From Minwuia thermotolerans (lineage in GTDB: Bacteria; Pseudomonadota; Alphaproteobacteria; Minwuiales; Minwuiaceae), in the NCBI RefSeq assembly GCF_002924445.1, contig NZ_PIGG01000040.1, positions 124,001-188,000 of the forward strand: DNA of 64,000 nt, read 5' to 3'. Of the stretch, positions 33,814 through 41,699 are shown in pieces. A model generated the notes under the pieces. That model did not search any database, had not been told where the DNA came from, and worked only from the letters and a program-made list of their open reading frames with translations. Both the position numbers and the translations under genes were made by a program. The stretch's first letter is position 1. The number at the start of each line of letters is the position of its first letter.

Positions 33814-35034
33814 TCAGGCGCGCCGCCAGGCCCCGCCGCGCACCGCCATGCCGCCCAGGCAGCGATAGACCGCGTCCACCAGCGCCTGGCCGCGCTCGTT
33901 GAGCAGCAGGCCTTCGCCCATCCGGTTCATGGTGTAGCCGAAACTGAGTCCCAGCTCCGGATCGGCGAAACCGATGGAGCCGCCCGCGCCCACATGGCCG
34001 AAGGCGCCCGCGCCGATGATCGCACTCTCGAAGCCGAGGCCGCGATTGTCCATCGACTTCATGAAGCCCGGCGCGAAGCGGGTCGGGATCTGCAGGTTGG
34101 CATCCAGGTTGGTCGCGGTCGAGACCTCCCCCATGGCGGCGAGGGTGTCCGGCCCCACCATGTCCACGCCGTCCCACGAACCGCCATTGGCGAAGGGGCG
34201 GTACATCAGCGCCAGTCCGCGGGCATTGGTGATGCCGCCGGCGCCGCCCAGCTCCGCCGCGTGGCCCTCACGGGTATTGCAGCCGCGCGAGAGAAAGCCG
34301 CCGGAGTTGAACAGGAACAGATGCGGGATCGAGCCCGGCTGGTTCAGCCCCACCTCCAGGAAGGGCGGCTGCGCGTCGCCGGGCTGGTGGCGGCGGAAGA
34401 TCATCGGCGCCACCCGCGGCTCCATTTCTTCCGGCAGGCCGATCCAGAAGTCGATGCCGAGCGGTTCGGCCACATTCTCGCGAAAATAGGTTCCAAGCGA
34501 TTTTCCCGAGGCCCGGCGCACCAGCTCGCCCACCGTCCAGCCGAAGGTCAGTCCGTGATAGCCGTTGCGCTCGCCCGGCTGCCAGAACGGCTGTTCGGCG
34601 GCAAGACGATCGCACATGTAATCCCAGTCATAGATGCCGTCTTCTTTCAGTTTTTCTCGCAGAACGGGGACGCCGGCAGAATGGTCGAGCATCATGCGGA
34701 CCGTGGCGCCGTCCTTGCCCTGGGCGCCGAATTCCGGCCACAATTCGACGACCGGCGTGTCGAGTGTGAAGGCGTCACGCTCGATCAGGTGATGGGCGCA
34801 GATCGCCGTGGCGCCCTTGGTGGCGGAGAAAACCACGGAAATCGTGTCCTCCTCCCAGGGGCGCGAGGTAGCCTGATCCGCAACGCCGCCCCACAGGTCG
34901 ACGACCGTTTCGCCCCCGAGCGTGACGCAGCAACTCGCCCCAATTTCGCCATAGTCGTGAAAATTTGATGCGAAAGCCTGTCGCACTTCATTGAAGTCGG
35001 CTCTAGCATGGCCATTTATGTTGTCGTGAGGCAA
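33814..35034 (-). CDS. Serine beta-lactamase-like hydrolase/esterase (EstB type)
   Basis: This 406-residue class C beta-lactamase fold protein has the active-site SxxK as FSATKG near residue 90 and the second motif as YHGLTFGWTVGEL (Tyr kept; Asn replaced). The third is HVGAGGSIGF in the place of KTG (HxGxGG). The same pattern is found in EstB-like esterases and D-aminopeptidase-type proteins, so it is probably an esterase rather than an antibiotic resistance enzyme. No signal peptide, so cytoplasmic. The start is TTG at 35034, with GGAGG seven bases upstream. The 223-base gap to the OmpA gene holds only promoters as far as I can see. Confidence 0.82.
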   Translation of the reverse strand: MPHDNINGHARADFNEVRQAFASNFHDYGEIGASCCVTLGGETVVDLWGGVADQATSRPWEEDTISVVFSATKGATAICAHHLIERDAFTLDTPVVELWPEFGAQGKDGATVRMMLDHSAGVPVLREKLKEDGIYDWDYMCDRLAAEQPFWQPGERNGYHGLTFGWTVGELVRRASGKSLGTYFRENVAEPLGIDFWIGLPEEMEPRVAPMIFRRHQPGDAQPPFLEVGLNQPGSIPHLFLFNSGGFLSRGCNTREGHAAELGGAGGITNARGLALMYRPFANGGSWDGVDMVGPDTLAAMGEVSTATNLDANLQIPTRFAPGFMKSMDNRGLGFESAIIGAGAFGHVGAGGSIGFADPELGLSFGYTMNRMGEGLLLNERGQALVDAVYRCLGGMAVRGGAWRRA

Positions 35035-35257
35035 AAGAAGTCCTCCGGTTATGCTCGGGTCAGTAAAGGGTTGCGTGCGGTTTCAATGCAATACCGGTCA
35101 CGAAACAGCCACGCGCCCGTCATGGCACGGACATGTGACAAGGACAAGCTTCCGGCCCAGGCAGATCGGCGCTCGGTAGCGTTTGGTCGTTCTGCGTCAT
35201 GTGCAACGGTCAAATCAATCCGACCTGAAGATGCGAATAGGAAATAGGGGAATAAGA

Positions 35258-36130
35258 ATGAAAAACCTCGCCAGAATAACTGCGTCGTCGGCTGCTATCG
35301 CTGCTGTCGCAATGTTCTTGCTGCCTCAGCAGGCGTTCGCTGCGGCGCACGAGAAAGAGGCGATGATGACGTCGGAGGCCACGGCGCTGAACCAGGCGCT
35401 GGCCGGCGAGTACGCCCACCTGGCGTCCGAGGAGGATATCCAGAAGGATATCGACTCCCTGCGCCATTTCCAGGACAAGGCCCAGGCGGCTGCGGACGGC
35501 TTCGTGGTGAAGCCGGATCTGCCCAACAGCCGCTCCATTCCGGGCACCGAGACGGCCTATGCCGAGCGCACCTACCAGCGCATTCTGGCCGCCTATGACG
35601 GTGGCGCCGCGACGGAAACGCCGCGTCTGCTGGCGCAGGCCCAGTCCGGCTACGACTGCTGGCTGGAGCAGGTCGAGGAAGGCTATCAGCTGCTGCACAT
35701 CTGGCGCTGCCGCGACAAGGCCAATGCGGCCCTGAACGCGATCGAGAACCCGCCGGTCGCCGTCGCGCCGAAGCCTGAGGCTGCAGTTCCGGCGCGGACC
35801 TACACGGTCTACTTCGAGTTCGACGAGTCCGAGATCGAATCCGAGGCGTTCAATGTGATCGATGAGGCGATGGCGGACTTCCGCGCCCGGCCGAATGCCG
35901 AGATCGACGTGACCGGCCATGCCGACACTTCGGGCCCGGCGGACTACAACGTGGCTCTGTCGAACCGCCGTGCCGACGCCGTGACCGACGTGCTCGAGCT
36001 GCGGGGCGTCGCCGCCGACCGCATCGAGGCTGCGGCCCTGGGCGAGAGCCTGCCGGCCGTGCAGACGGGCGACGGCGTGCGTGAGCCGCTGAACCGCCGC
36101 GTGGTCATCATCGTGCAGGATCGCCAGTAA
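35258..36130 (+). CDS. OmpA-family outer-membrane protein
   Basis: This 290-residue protein has a signal peptide (MKNLARITASSAAIAAVAMF and a cleavage site after QQAFA). It then has an alpha-helical middle with DCWLEQVEEGYQLLHIWRCRD (two Cys) and a C-terminal OmpA-like peptidoglycan-binding domain: YTVYFEFDESEIESEAFNVI, then GHADTSGPADYNVALSNRRAD and the GESLPAVQTGDGVREPLNRRV segment. There is no transmembrane barrel; it is a periplasmic anchor protein attached to the wall. Relatives are common in alphaproteobacteria. Start at 35258, since it gives the signal peptide and has an AGGGG-type site. A strong terminator follows. Confidence 0.86.
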   Translation: MKNLARITASSAAIAAVAMFLLPQQAFAAAHEKEAMMTSEATALNQALAGEYAHLASEEDIQKDIDSLRHFQDKAQAAADGFVVKPDLPNSRSIPGTETAYAERTYQRILAAYDGGAATETPRLLAQAQSGYDCWLEQVEEGYQLLHIWRCRDKANAALNAIENPPVAVAPKPEAAVPARTYTVYFEFDESEIESEAFNVIDEAMADFRARPNAEIDVTGHADTSGPADYNVALSNRRADAVTDVLELRGVAADRIEAAALGESLPAVQTGDGVREPLNRRVVIIVQDRQ

Positions 36131-36185
36131 GAGGCGACCCGGCGCCGGGGCTCCGGCCCCGGCCCCGCACGAACCGACAGGAAGA

Positions 36186-36214
36186 GGCAGTCGTCTTCGG
36201 ACGGCTGCCTTTTT
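36186..36214 (+). terminator. Rho-independent terminator after the OmpA-family gene
   Basis: The sequence GGCAGTCGTC-TTCG-GACGGCTGCC-TTTTT forms a 10-bp stem (one G-T pair) with a TTCG tetraloop followed by five T residues. It is 55 bases after the OmpA stop and before the deacetylase gene. It is a canonical intrinsic terminator on the plus strand. Confidence 0.9.
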
Positions 36215-36289
36215 CGTTGCGCGGACGCTGCCCGCTCTTGGTCCCGGCGGCGGCGGATGCATAATCGGACCCGATACGGGGAGACGATC

Positions 36290-37177
36290 ATGCTGAACGA
36301 GTTCCGGGGCCCATGGCCCGACGGCCGGCGCGGCGCCATGGCGCTGACCTTCGACTGCGACGTGACCTACGCCTACGCGCCGGCCCGGCCCGACCCGGCC
36401 GGCCCGCGCACGGGCGAGCGGCTGTTCGAGAAGAAGCCGAAGCGGCTGCAGGGCTACAGCCGCGGCATGTACGGCCTGCACACGGCCCTGCCGCGCATTC
36501 TCGATTTCCTGAAACGGCGCGGGATCCGTGGCGGCTTCTACGTGCCCGGCGCGAACGTGGAGCGCTGGCCCGAATCCTTCCGCGCGATCGTCGAGCAGGG
36601 CCACGAGATCGGCGCCCATGGCCACGAGCACGAGAACGTCTCGCTCTACAAGGACGATCCGGAGGCCGAGGCGGCGGTGCTCGACGCCGCGCTCGCGGCC
36701 TTCGAGATGCATCTGGGCGTCAGGCCCGCCGGCTACCGCTCGCCGGCCTGGGACATGAACCTGCACACGGCGCGCCTGCTGGCGGAGCGCGGCTTCACCT
36801 ATGATTCCAGCCTGTTCGCGGGCGAGGCGCCGCACATGCTCTCCGACATCTACCCGGATCAGCCGGACCTGCTGGAGTTTCCCATCGACTGGTGCCTGGA
36901 TGACGCGGTCTACTTCATGTGGTTCATGCCGCCGCACCTGATGGCGCAGCTGCACGGACCCGAGGAAGTCTTCCGCATCTGGCGCGACGAACTGGACGGC
37001 ATCGTCGGCGAGGGCGGCGTCTTCACGCTGACCTGCCACCCCTCGGTCATCGGCCGCCACCACCGCATGAACATCCTGGAGCGGCTGGTCGACCACGCCG
37101 AAGCCCGGGGCGACGTCTGGATCGCGCCGCTCGACGAGATCGCCGGCCATGTCATGCGGCGGAAGGCCGCCGCCTGA
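36290..37177 (+). CDS. Polysaccharide deacetylase family protein
   Basis: This 295-residue NodB-homology protein removes N-acetyl groups from a sugar or acts on a similar amide. The metal and catalytic motifs are ALTFDCDVTY (TFDDxxx replaced by Cys-Asp), EIGAHGHEHENVS (H-x-x-x-H), YRSPAWDMNLHT and the C-terminal LTCHPSVIGRHH. The metal triad Asp/His/His is present. It has no signal peptide and is probably cytoplasmic, like the puuE-type allantoinase/urate-related branch. ATG at 36290 follows ACGGGGAGA. Its substrate is unknown. Confidence 0.85.
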   Translation: MLNEFRGPWPDGRRGAMALTFDCDVTYAYAPARPDPAGPRTGERLFEKKPKRLQGYSRGMYGLHTALPRILDFLKRRGIRGGFYVPGANVERWPESFRAIVEQGHEIGAHGHEHENVSLYKDDPEAEAAVLDAALAAFEMHLGVRPAGYRSPAWDMNLHTARLLAERGFTYDSSLFAGEAPHMLSDIYPDQPDLLEFPIDWCLDDAVYFMWFMPPHLMAQLHGPEEVFRIWRDELDGIVGEGGVFTLTCHPSVIGRHHRMNILERLVDHAEARGDVWIAPLDEIAGHVMRRKAAA

Positions 37178-37273
37178 GCCGGAGACCCGGCGCATCTTGC
37201 GGGCGGGCGCGGCCTCGCCTATCTTCTCGCCGGAATTTCAGGTCTGCAAGGCCACAGGGAAAGGGCGGAAATC

Positions 37274-37402
37274 ATGCACGAGCCGGGTTCGATGGATATC
37301 TCCCAGCACAGGTCGGTCTATGGCGCGTTCACCGGGCTGGTGAAATGGGGCGTGATCGGCTGCATCGTCCTGCTGGCGCTGATGGCGATCTTCCTGGTCT
37401 GA
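37274..37402 (+). CDS. aa3-type cytochrome c oxidase subunit IV (small subunit)
   Basis: This 42-residue membrane peptide begins MHEPGSMDISQHRSVYGAF and ends in one hydrophobic helix (IGCIVLLALMAIFLV). The 'MDI...H...Y..F' entry followed by a single helix is the hallmark of the alphaproteobacterial aa3-type oxidase subunit IV family. In the cell it packs against the oxidase core and is not catalytic. The core subunits are not in this window. A TTGCGG...TATCTT-like promoter is about 50 bases upstream. A convergent terminator hairpin follows. Confidence 0.85.
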   Translation: MHEPGSMDISQHRSVYGAFTGLVKWGVIGCIVLLALMAIFLV

Positions 37403-37440
37403 CCGCTCGGCCAGCCGGCCGGCGCCACACGGGAAACGAC

Positions 37441-37479
37441 GAAGGGGCGCGCCGCGGTTGCATCACGGCGCGCCCCTTC
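37441..37479. terminator. Bidirectional terminator hairpin between coxIV and rpsU
   Basis: GAAGGGGCGCGCCG (37441-37454) pairs perfectly with CGGCGCGCCCCTTC (37466-37479) around an 11-base loop, a 14-bp stem. It lies in the 174-base gap between convergent genes. Neither side has a long T run, so it may act with a factor. A second, shorter palindrome follows at 37521. Confidence 0.7.
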
Positions 37480-37520
37480 CGATTCCGGGCCCCCGCCAGT
37501 TCGGCGCGGACAAACGCGAT

Positions 37521-37542
37521 CGGCCGGTCGATGGACCGGCCG
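37521..37542. repeat. 9-bp palindromic hairpin near the end of rpsU
   Basis: CGGCCGGTC-GATG-GACCGGCCG forms a perfect 9-bp stem with a GATG loop, 34 bases after the rpsU stop on the minus strand. It is probably part of the rpsU 3' end. No matching copy was found elsewhere in the window. Confidence 0.5.
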
Positions 37543-37576
37543 ACATCCTGTTCGGCAATGACGGTGGCTTCGGGGC

Positions 37577-37780
37577 TCAGAGCCCGTCGCGCTGAGCCCG
37601 CTTGCGCGCGAGCTTCCGCGCCCGGCGAACGGCCTCGGCCTTCTCCCTGGCGCGCCGCTGCGACGGCTTCTCGTAGTAGTTGCGAAGCTTCATTTCGCGG
37701 AAGATGCCTTCCCGCTGCATCTTCTTCTTCAGGACCTTGAGGGCCTGATCGACATTGTTGTCACGAACGCTGACTTCCAA
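37577..37780 (-). CDS. rpsU: 30S ribosomal protein S21
   Basis: This 67-residue basic protein is the small-subunit ribosomal protein S21. It begins [20 protein letters not shown], has the family core [18 protein letters not shown], and ends in an Arg/Lys-rich helix ([20 protein letters not shown]). The length matches alphaproteobacterial S21. The gene is monocistronic and its promoter lies in the 211-base gap with the thioesterase gene, which reads away on the other strand. Confidence 0.97.
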   Translation of the reverse strand: MEVSVRDNNVDQALKVLKKKMQREGIFREMKLRNYYEKPSQRRAREKAEAVRRARKLARKRAQRDGL

Positions 37781-37991
37781 GACGTTCCTCTTTCGCTGTT
37801 CGCCGTTACCTTGACATTCTCACGTCCGTTGCCCGCCATTGCAGGCAACACCGATCCGTTCGGCGAATCGAACTCCGCCGTTGGAGCGCGGTCTATATCA
37901 CGATCGGATCGTCGCGCCAAGGGCCCGCTGGCGGTTGCCCGGCGTGTCCGAAACGCGGTTAAGTGCCGCTGTCGGAGATATGGGAGGCGGC

Positions 37992-38483
37992 ATGCAGGCG
38001 ATCAAGGCGCCGTTCGAAGGCTATCGGGACAAGGTGCGGCCGGCGTGGATCGACCACAACGGTCACATGAACATGGGCTACTACCTGGTGGTCTTCGATT
38101 TCGCCACGGACGCCTTCCTGGACGATTGCGGGCTCACCGCCGATCACCGCGAGACGCAGCAGATCACGACTTTCTCGCTGGAGGCCCATATCAACTACCT
38201 GCAGGAGGTCCGCGAAGGCGATCCGCTGCTGTTCCGGACCTGGCTGCTTGGCTTCGACGAGAAGCGCATCCACTACATTCACGAGATGGTTCACGCCGAG
38301 GACGGCTACCGGGCCGCCACCAACGAACTGATGAGCCTGCATGTCAGCCGGGAGACGCGCCGCGCCGCGCCCATGCACCCGGACATCCAGGCCCGACTCG
38401 CCGCGATGCAGGCGGCGCACGCCCGCCTCGATCCGCCGCCGGAGGCCGGGCGCTCCATCGGCCTGAAGAACCGCCGGAAATAG
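37992..38483 (+). CDS. Hotdog thioesterase (4HBT_2-like)
   Basis: This 163-residue hotdog thioesterase has the family motif AWIDHNGHMNMGYYLVVFDFATDAF near residues 15-39, with the active-site Asp-His-Asn cluster typical of 4-hydroxybenzoyl-CoA-type thioesterases. It has a second conserved region, INYLQEVREGDPLLFRTWLLGFDEKRIHYI. It is closely similar in plan to the gene at 40309, and the two flank the ClC gene on opposite strands, suggesting duplication. The start is ATG 37992 (GGGAGG four bases upstream) or 37980. Possible substrate: a quaternary-ammonium CoA ester such as betainyl-CoA, as for carnitine-related thioesterases; this is inference. Confidence 0.82.
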   Translation: MQAIKAPFEGYRDKVRPAWIDHNGHMNMGYYLVVFDFATDAFLDDCGLTADHRETQQITTFSLEAHINYLQEVREGDPLLFRTWLLGFDEKRIHYIHEMVHAEDGYRAATNELMSLHVSRETRRAAPMHPDIQARLAAMQAAHARLDPPPEAGRSIGLKNRRK

Positions 38484-38502
38484 AGAAGCAGACCGCCCGG
38501 GC

Positions 38503-40302
38503 CTATCGCGTCTCCGCCTGGGCGGCCTTGAGCGCGCGGTTGTGGGCCTCCAGCACCGTGCGGAAGGCGACGGTGCCGAGCAGCCGGCGGCCAACGGGAC
38601 TGTCGACCACGGCCAGGAAGCGATGCGCCGTGCCCCGGAAGGCGGTCAGCGCCTCGTCCAGCGGCATGTCGGGGGTCAGCAGCGGCCCGGTCTGGGAAGC
38701 GATGTCGACGGCGCGGCCGAGGTTGTCCAGCATCGGATCCAGCAGGGCGTATTTCACGTCGGCCTCGTTCAGCGCGCCCTGGATGCGCCCGTCGGCGTCG
38801 ACGACGTAATAGGCCTGGGCGCTGCTGTCGCGGTAGACCTCGCGCAGTTCGCCGAAGCTCATCTCCGGGCTGATCGTCTCCACGTCGGTCACCATGACGT
38901 CGGCGACGACCTGGGCGTGCAGCAGCACCTCGTCGGTCTCGGCGAGCTTCACCGCGCGGCGGGCGAGCTGCCAGTGGAAGAAGCTGGGATAGCGGAACTG
39001 CCGCGCCATGACGGTGGCCAGCACCACGGCCACCATCAACGCAATGGTGACGCGATAGTCGCCGGTGAGCTCGAAGACGATCAGCGTGGTCGAGATCGGC
39101 GCGCCCAGCACGGCCGAAGCCACCGCCCCCATGCCGACGATGGCGTAGAGGCCATGCTCGGCGGCCAGTTCGGGGAAGACATTGGCGGCGATCAGGCCGA
39201 AGGCGCCGCCGGTCATCGCGCCGATGAACAGCGCCGGCGAGAAGACGCCGCCGCCGAAGCCGCCGGAGACGCAGATCGAGGTCGCGGCCATCTTCGCCGC
39301 CACCAGCAGGATCAGCAGGTGCAGGGGGTAGACCTGGTTCAGCGCATTGTCGGTCGCCTCGTAGCCGACGCCCAGCACCTCCGGGAACTGCAACGCAATG
39401 ACGCCGACGGCGAGGCCGGCGATGGGCGGCCGCCAGAAGTCCGGGATGCGCGTCCGACCGATGACATCCCTGGTGAAGCCCACCGACCAGAAGAAGATCA
39501 GCGCCATCAGGCCGGAGACGAGCCCCAGCATCATGAAGGCGGGGAACTGCCAGAAGCTGAGAATGTCGTAGTCGGGGATCAGGAAGGCCGGGAAGTCGCC
39601 GATGTGGATGCGGGTGACGATGGTGCCGCAGACCCCCGAGATCACCACCGGCGCCAGCGCGCGCAGCGCGTAATGGCCCAGCACCACCTCGTGGGCGAAG
39701 ATCACGCCCGCGATGGGCGCGTTGAACGACGCCGCGACGCCCGCGGCCACGCCGCAGGCCAGCATGGTGTGGCCGTCCAGACGGCTCAGGTTGAGGCGCT
39801 TGGTCAGGATGCTGGCGATGGAGCCGCCGAGATGGACCAGCGGCCCCTCCCGCCCGACCGAGGCGCCGGCGCCGATCGACAGCGCGCTGGTGAACGCCGC
39901 CCCCATGCCTGCGCGGAACGACATCCGCCCGTTGTGGTACATGCCGGCCTCGATCACCTCGGCGACGCCCTGCGGCCGGTGGCCGGGCATCACGAACTTC
40001 AGGAACAGCGCCACCGCCAGGCCGCCCAGCGCCGGGGCCAGCACGACGTGCCACCAGGGCAGGACCAGGATCGTCTGCACCAGATACTCGGTGCCGACGC
40101 CGTAGAACAGGTACTGGACCGCCGACAGCGACAGGCGGAAGCCGTAGGCCGCGTAGCCGACGGTCAGGCCGGTGAGCACCGCGAACAGCAGCATCGTCAT
40201 CTGTTCGCGCGCGGCCAGATCGCGGAAGGGCCGGAAGTCGCGCAGGCTTTCGCGGAACAGCTTCGTGATCCATTCGCGGGCGCGCTGGACCACGGGCGGC
40301 AT
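38503..40302 (-). CDS. ClC-type chloride channel/antiporter with CBS domains
   Basis: This 599-residue protein has about ten membrane helices of the ClC fold followed by two CBS domains. The typical GREGPLVHLGGSIAS (GxEGP) is near residue 145, and SGGFGGGVFSPALFIGAMTGG (the GxFxP selectivity region) near residue 345. The first selectivity signature is unusual, with GVAEVIEAG in place of GSGIPxxxG. The CBS domains (from about residue 470, VADVMVTDVETISPEMSFGEL) may sense nucleotides. It may exchange Cl-/H+ or act as a channel. It overlaps nothing and reads away from the flanking plus-strand thioesterase. Confidence 0.9.
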   Translation of the reverse strand: MPPVVQRAREWITKLFRESLRDFRPFRDLAAREQMTMLLFAVLTGLTVGYAAYGFRLSLSAVQYLFYGVGTEYLVQTILVLPWWHVVLAPALGGLAVALFLKFVMPGHRPQGVAEVIEAGMYHNGRMSFRAGMGAAFTSALSIGAGASVGREGPLVHLGGSIASILTKRLNLSRLDGHTMLACGVAAGVAASFNAPIAGVIFAHEVVLGHYALRALAPVVISGVCGTIVTRIHIGDFPAFLIPDYDILSFWQFPAFMMLGLVSGLMALIFFWSVGFTRDVIGRTRIPDFWRPPIAGLAVGVIALQFPEVLGVGYEATDNALNQVYPLHLLILLVAAKMAATSICVSGGFGGGVFSPALFIGAMTGGAFGLIAANVFPELAAEHGLYAIVGMGAVASAVLGAPISTTLIVFELTGDYRVTIALMVAVVLATVMARQFRYPSFFHWQLARRAVKLAETDEVLLHAQVVADVMVTDVETISPEMSFGELREVYRDSSAQAYYVVDADGRIQGALNEADVKYALLDPMLDNLGRAVDIASQTGPLLTPDMPLDEALTAFRGTAHRFLAVVDSPVGRRLLGTVAFRTVLEAHNRALKAAQAETR

Positions 40303-40308
40303 GGCGCG

Positions 40309-40803
40309 TCAGGCCGCCGCGCCGCGGCGGCGGATCTTCATGCCGCGGCCGGCCTGCTCGGGCCAGGGCAGGTCACGGTGCGCCAGGCCGAGCTTCTCCA
40401 CCCGGGCGTAGAGATCGTCGGGCATCGCCGCGGTGCGGCGGGTGGCCAGGTCGACATGGACGCACATCTGCTCCGACGTCGCGGACAGATAGCCCTCCTC
40501 GGCGTGGAACATCTGGAAGAAGGCGTGCACGCGCTTGGCGTCGAAGTCGAGGAGCTGGACCGTGTAGCGCAGCGGCGTGCCTTCCAGGACCTCGCGGACA
40601 TAGTGGACATGGGTCTCCAGCGTGAAGAACGACTTGTTCTCCCGCTGCACGTAGTCCAGCCCCATGTCGAGATGGTCGAACAGGCCGTCCGTCGCCTTGT
40701 CGAAGGCCACATTGTAGTAGCCCACGTTCATGTGGCCGTTGTAGTCGATCCATTCCGGCAGGACGACCGCCTGCAGAATGTCCATCGGAGCGTTGCTCGA
40801 CAT
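40309..40803 (-). CDS. Hotdog thioesterase (4HBT_2-like), paralogue of the gene at 37992
   Basis: This 164-residue protein has the same motifs as its neighbour across the ClC gene: WIDYNGHMNVGYYNVAFDKATDG near residue 20, and VHYVREVLEGTPLRYTVQLLDFDAKRVHAFFQMFHAEEG later, then a basic C-terminus. A Tyr replaces His in the D-H-N cluster (DYNGH against DHNGH). It probably acts on an acyl-CoA. It lies six bases before the ClC start on the same strand and is likely in one operon with it. The start at 40803 is preceded by GGGGAGGATAGGGT. Confidence 0.82.
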   Translation of the reverse strand: MSSNAPMDILQAVVLPEWIDYNGHMNVGYYNVAFDKATDGLFDHLDMGLDYVQRENKSFFTLETHVHYVREVLEGTPLRYTVQLLDFDAKRVHAFFQMFHAEEGYLSATSEQMCVHVDLATRRTAAMPDDLYARVEKLGLAHRDLPWPEQAGRGMKIRRRGAAA

Positions 40804-40945
40804 ACCCTATCCTCCCCGATTCGAGTCCGCCGGTCAGCCGTTTCGCCACAGCGTCATAGCCTATTGTCCGCGCCAGTCAAACCGCGCTTCCCCGGCGGCG
40901 GAGCGGCTGTCTATGCTGGGCGAAAGCAGGCGGAAGGAAACGACC

Positions 40946-41581
40946 ATGATCACGATACACCATCTCGGCGTCTCCCAGTCGGACCGGGTTGTCTGGCTGA
41001 TGGAGGAACTCGGCCTGCCCTACGAGCTGAAATGGTATCGCCGGAAGGCCAACCGGCTGATGCCGGACGACTATGTGGCGCTGCACCCGGCGGCGACCGC
41101 GCCGGTCATCGACGACGACGGCCGGCGGCTGACGGAATCCGCGGTGATCCTGGAACATATCTGCCACCGCCATGCCGGCGGCCGGTTCACGGTCTCGCCC
41201 GACCAGGCGAACTATCCCGACTACCTCTACTGGATGCACTTCAACAACAACGCGCTGGGCCTGTACTTCGCTCAGCTGGCGTTGGGCGCCAACCCGGAGG
41301 GGGAGACGACGCCGCTGGTCAGGGAACTGCTGCGGCGGCGCTGGGACGGCTACTACGCCATGCTCGAACAGACTCTGGGCCGCACGCCCTACCTGGCCGG
41401 CGACGAGATCACCTGCGCCGATTTCATGACCATGTACGACGTCGTCCGCATCATCCCCTCGGGCGGCCGGTCCATCGACGACCTGCCGAACACGAAAGCC
41501 TACGCCGCGCGCATCGGCCAGCGCCCCGCCTACCGCAAGGCCATGGAAATCGCCGGGCCGGAGGCGACCCCGCCTGGGTGA
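40946..41581 (+). CDS. Glutathione S-transferase family protein
   Basis: This 211-residue cytoplasmic GST-fold protein has an N-terminal thioredoxin-like domain (ITIHHLGVSQSDRVVWLMEELGLPYELKWY, with Ser in the first-loop position), then a TAPVIDDDGRRLTESAVILEHI block containing the conserved cis-Pro and Glu-Ser of the glutathione site. The C-terminal helical domain has RTPYLAGDEITCADFMTMYDV (N-capping box). Reaction and substrate are not defined; class beta/theta-like. The start at 40946 follows GGAAGGA; the longer upstream reading has no signal. It converges with pheT through a gap full of palindromes. Confidence 0.88.
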   Translation: MITIHHLGVSQSDRVVWLMEELGLPYELKWYRRKANRLMPDDYVALHPAATAPVIDDDGRRLTESAVILEHICHRHAGGRFTVSPDQANYPDYLYWMHFNNNALGLYFAQLALGANPEGETTPLVRELLRRRWDGYYAMLEQTLGRTPYLAGDEITCADFMTMYDVVRIIPSGGRSIDDLPNTKAYAARIGQRPAYRKAMEIAGPEATPPG

Positions 41582-41612
41582 AGGCGGGATGGCGAAGCCG
41601 CCTAAACAATAT

Positions 41613-41680
41613 GGGTCCTGGGGCTTGACCCCAGGACCCAGTTCAATGGTGCGCTGGGCCCTTGGATCAAGTCCAAGGGC
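41613..41680. repeat. Two adjacent REP-like palindromes between GST and pheT
   Basis: GGGTCCTGGGG-CTTGA-CCCCAGGACCC (41613-41639, 11-bp perfect stem) is followed 18 bases later by GCCCTTGGA-TCAAG-TCCAAGGGC (41658-41680, 9-bp perfect stem). They fill most of the 118-base gap between two convergent genes. Sequences of this sort are dispersed in alphaproteobacterial genomes and can act as terminators or RNA stabilisers. The remainder of the gap shows nothing. Confidence 0.7.
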
Positions 41681-41699
41681 GACAATATCGGGCGAACTA

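Noticed and set aside
35035-35257. Possible 79-residue ORF in the gap between the serine hydrolase and OmpA-family genes
   Set aside because: No ribosome site, no domain, atypical composition for the genome, and the region is where two promoters are expected.
38542-41628. Plus-strand frame of over 1,000 codons opposite the ClC and thioesterase genes
   Set aside because: Composition is His/Asp/Gln-rich nonsense typical of an antisense shadow of high-GC coding; the opposite strand holds real ClC and thioesterase motifs.
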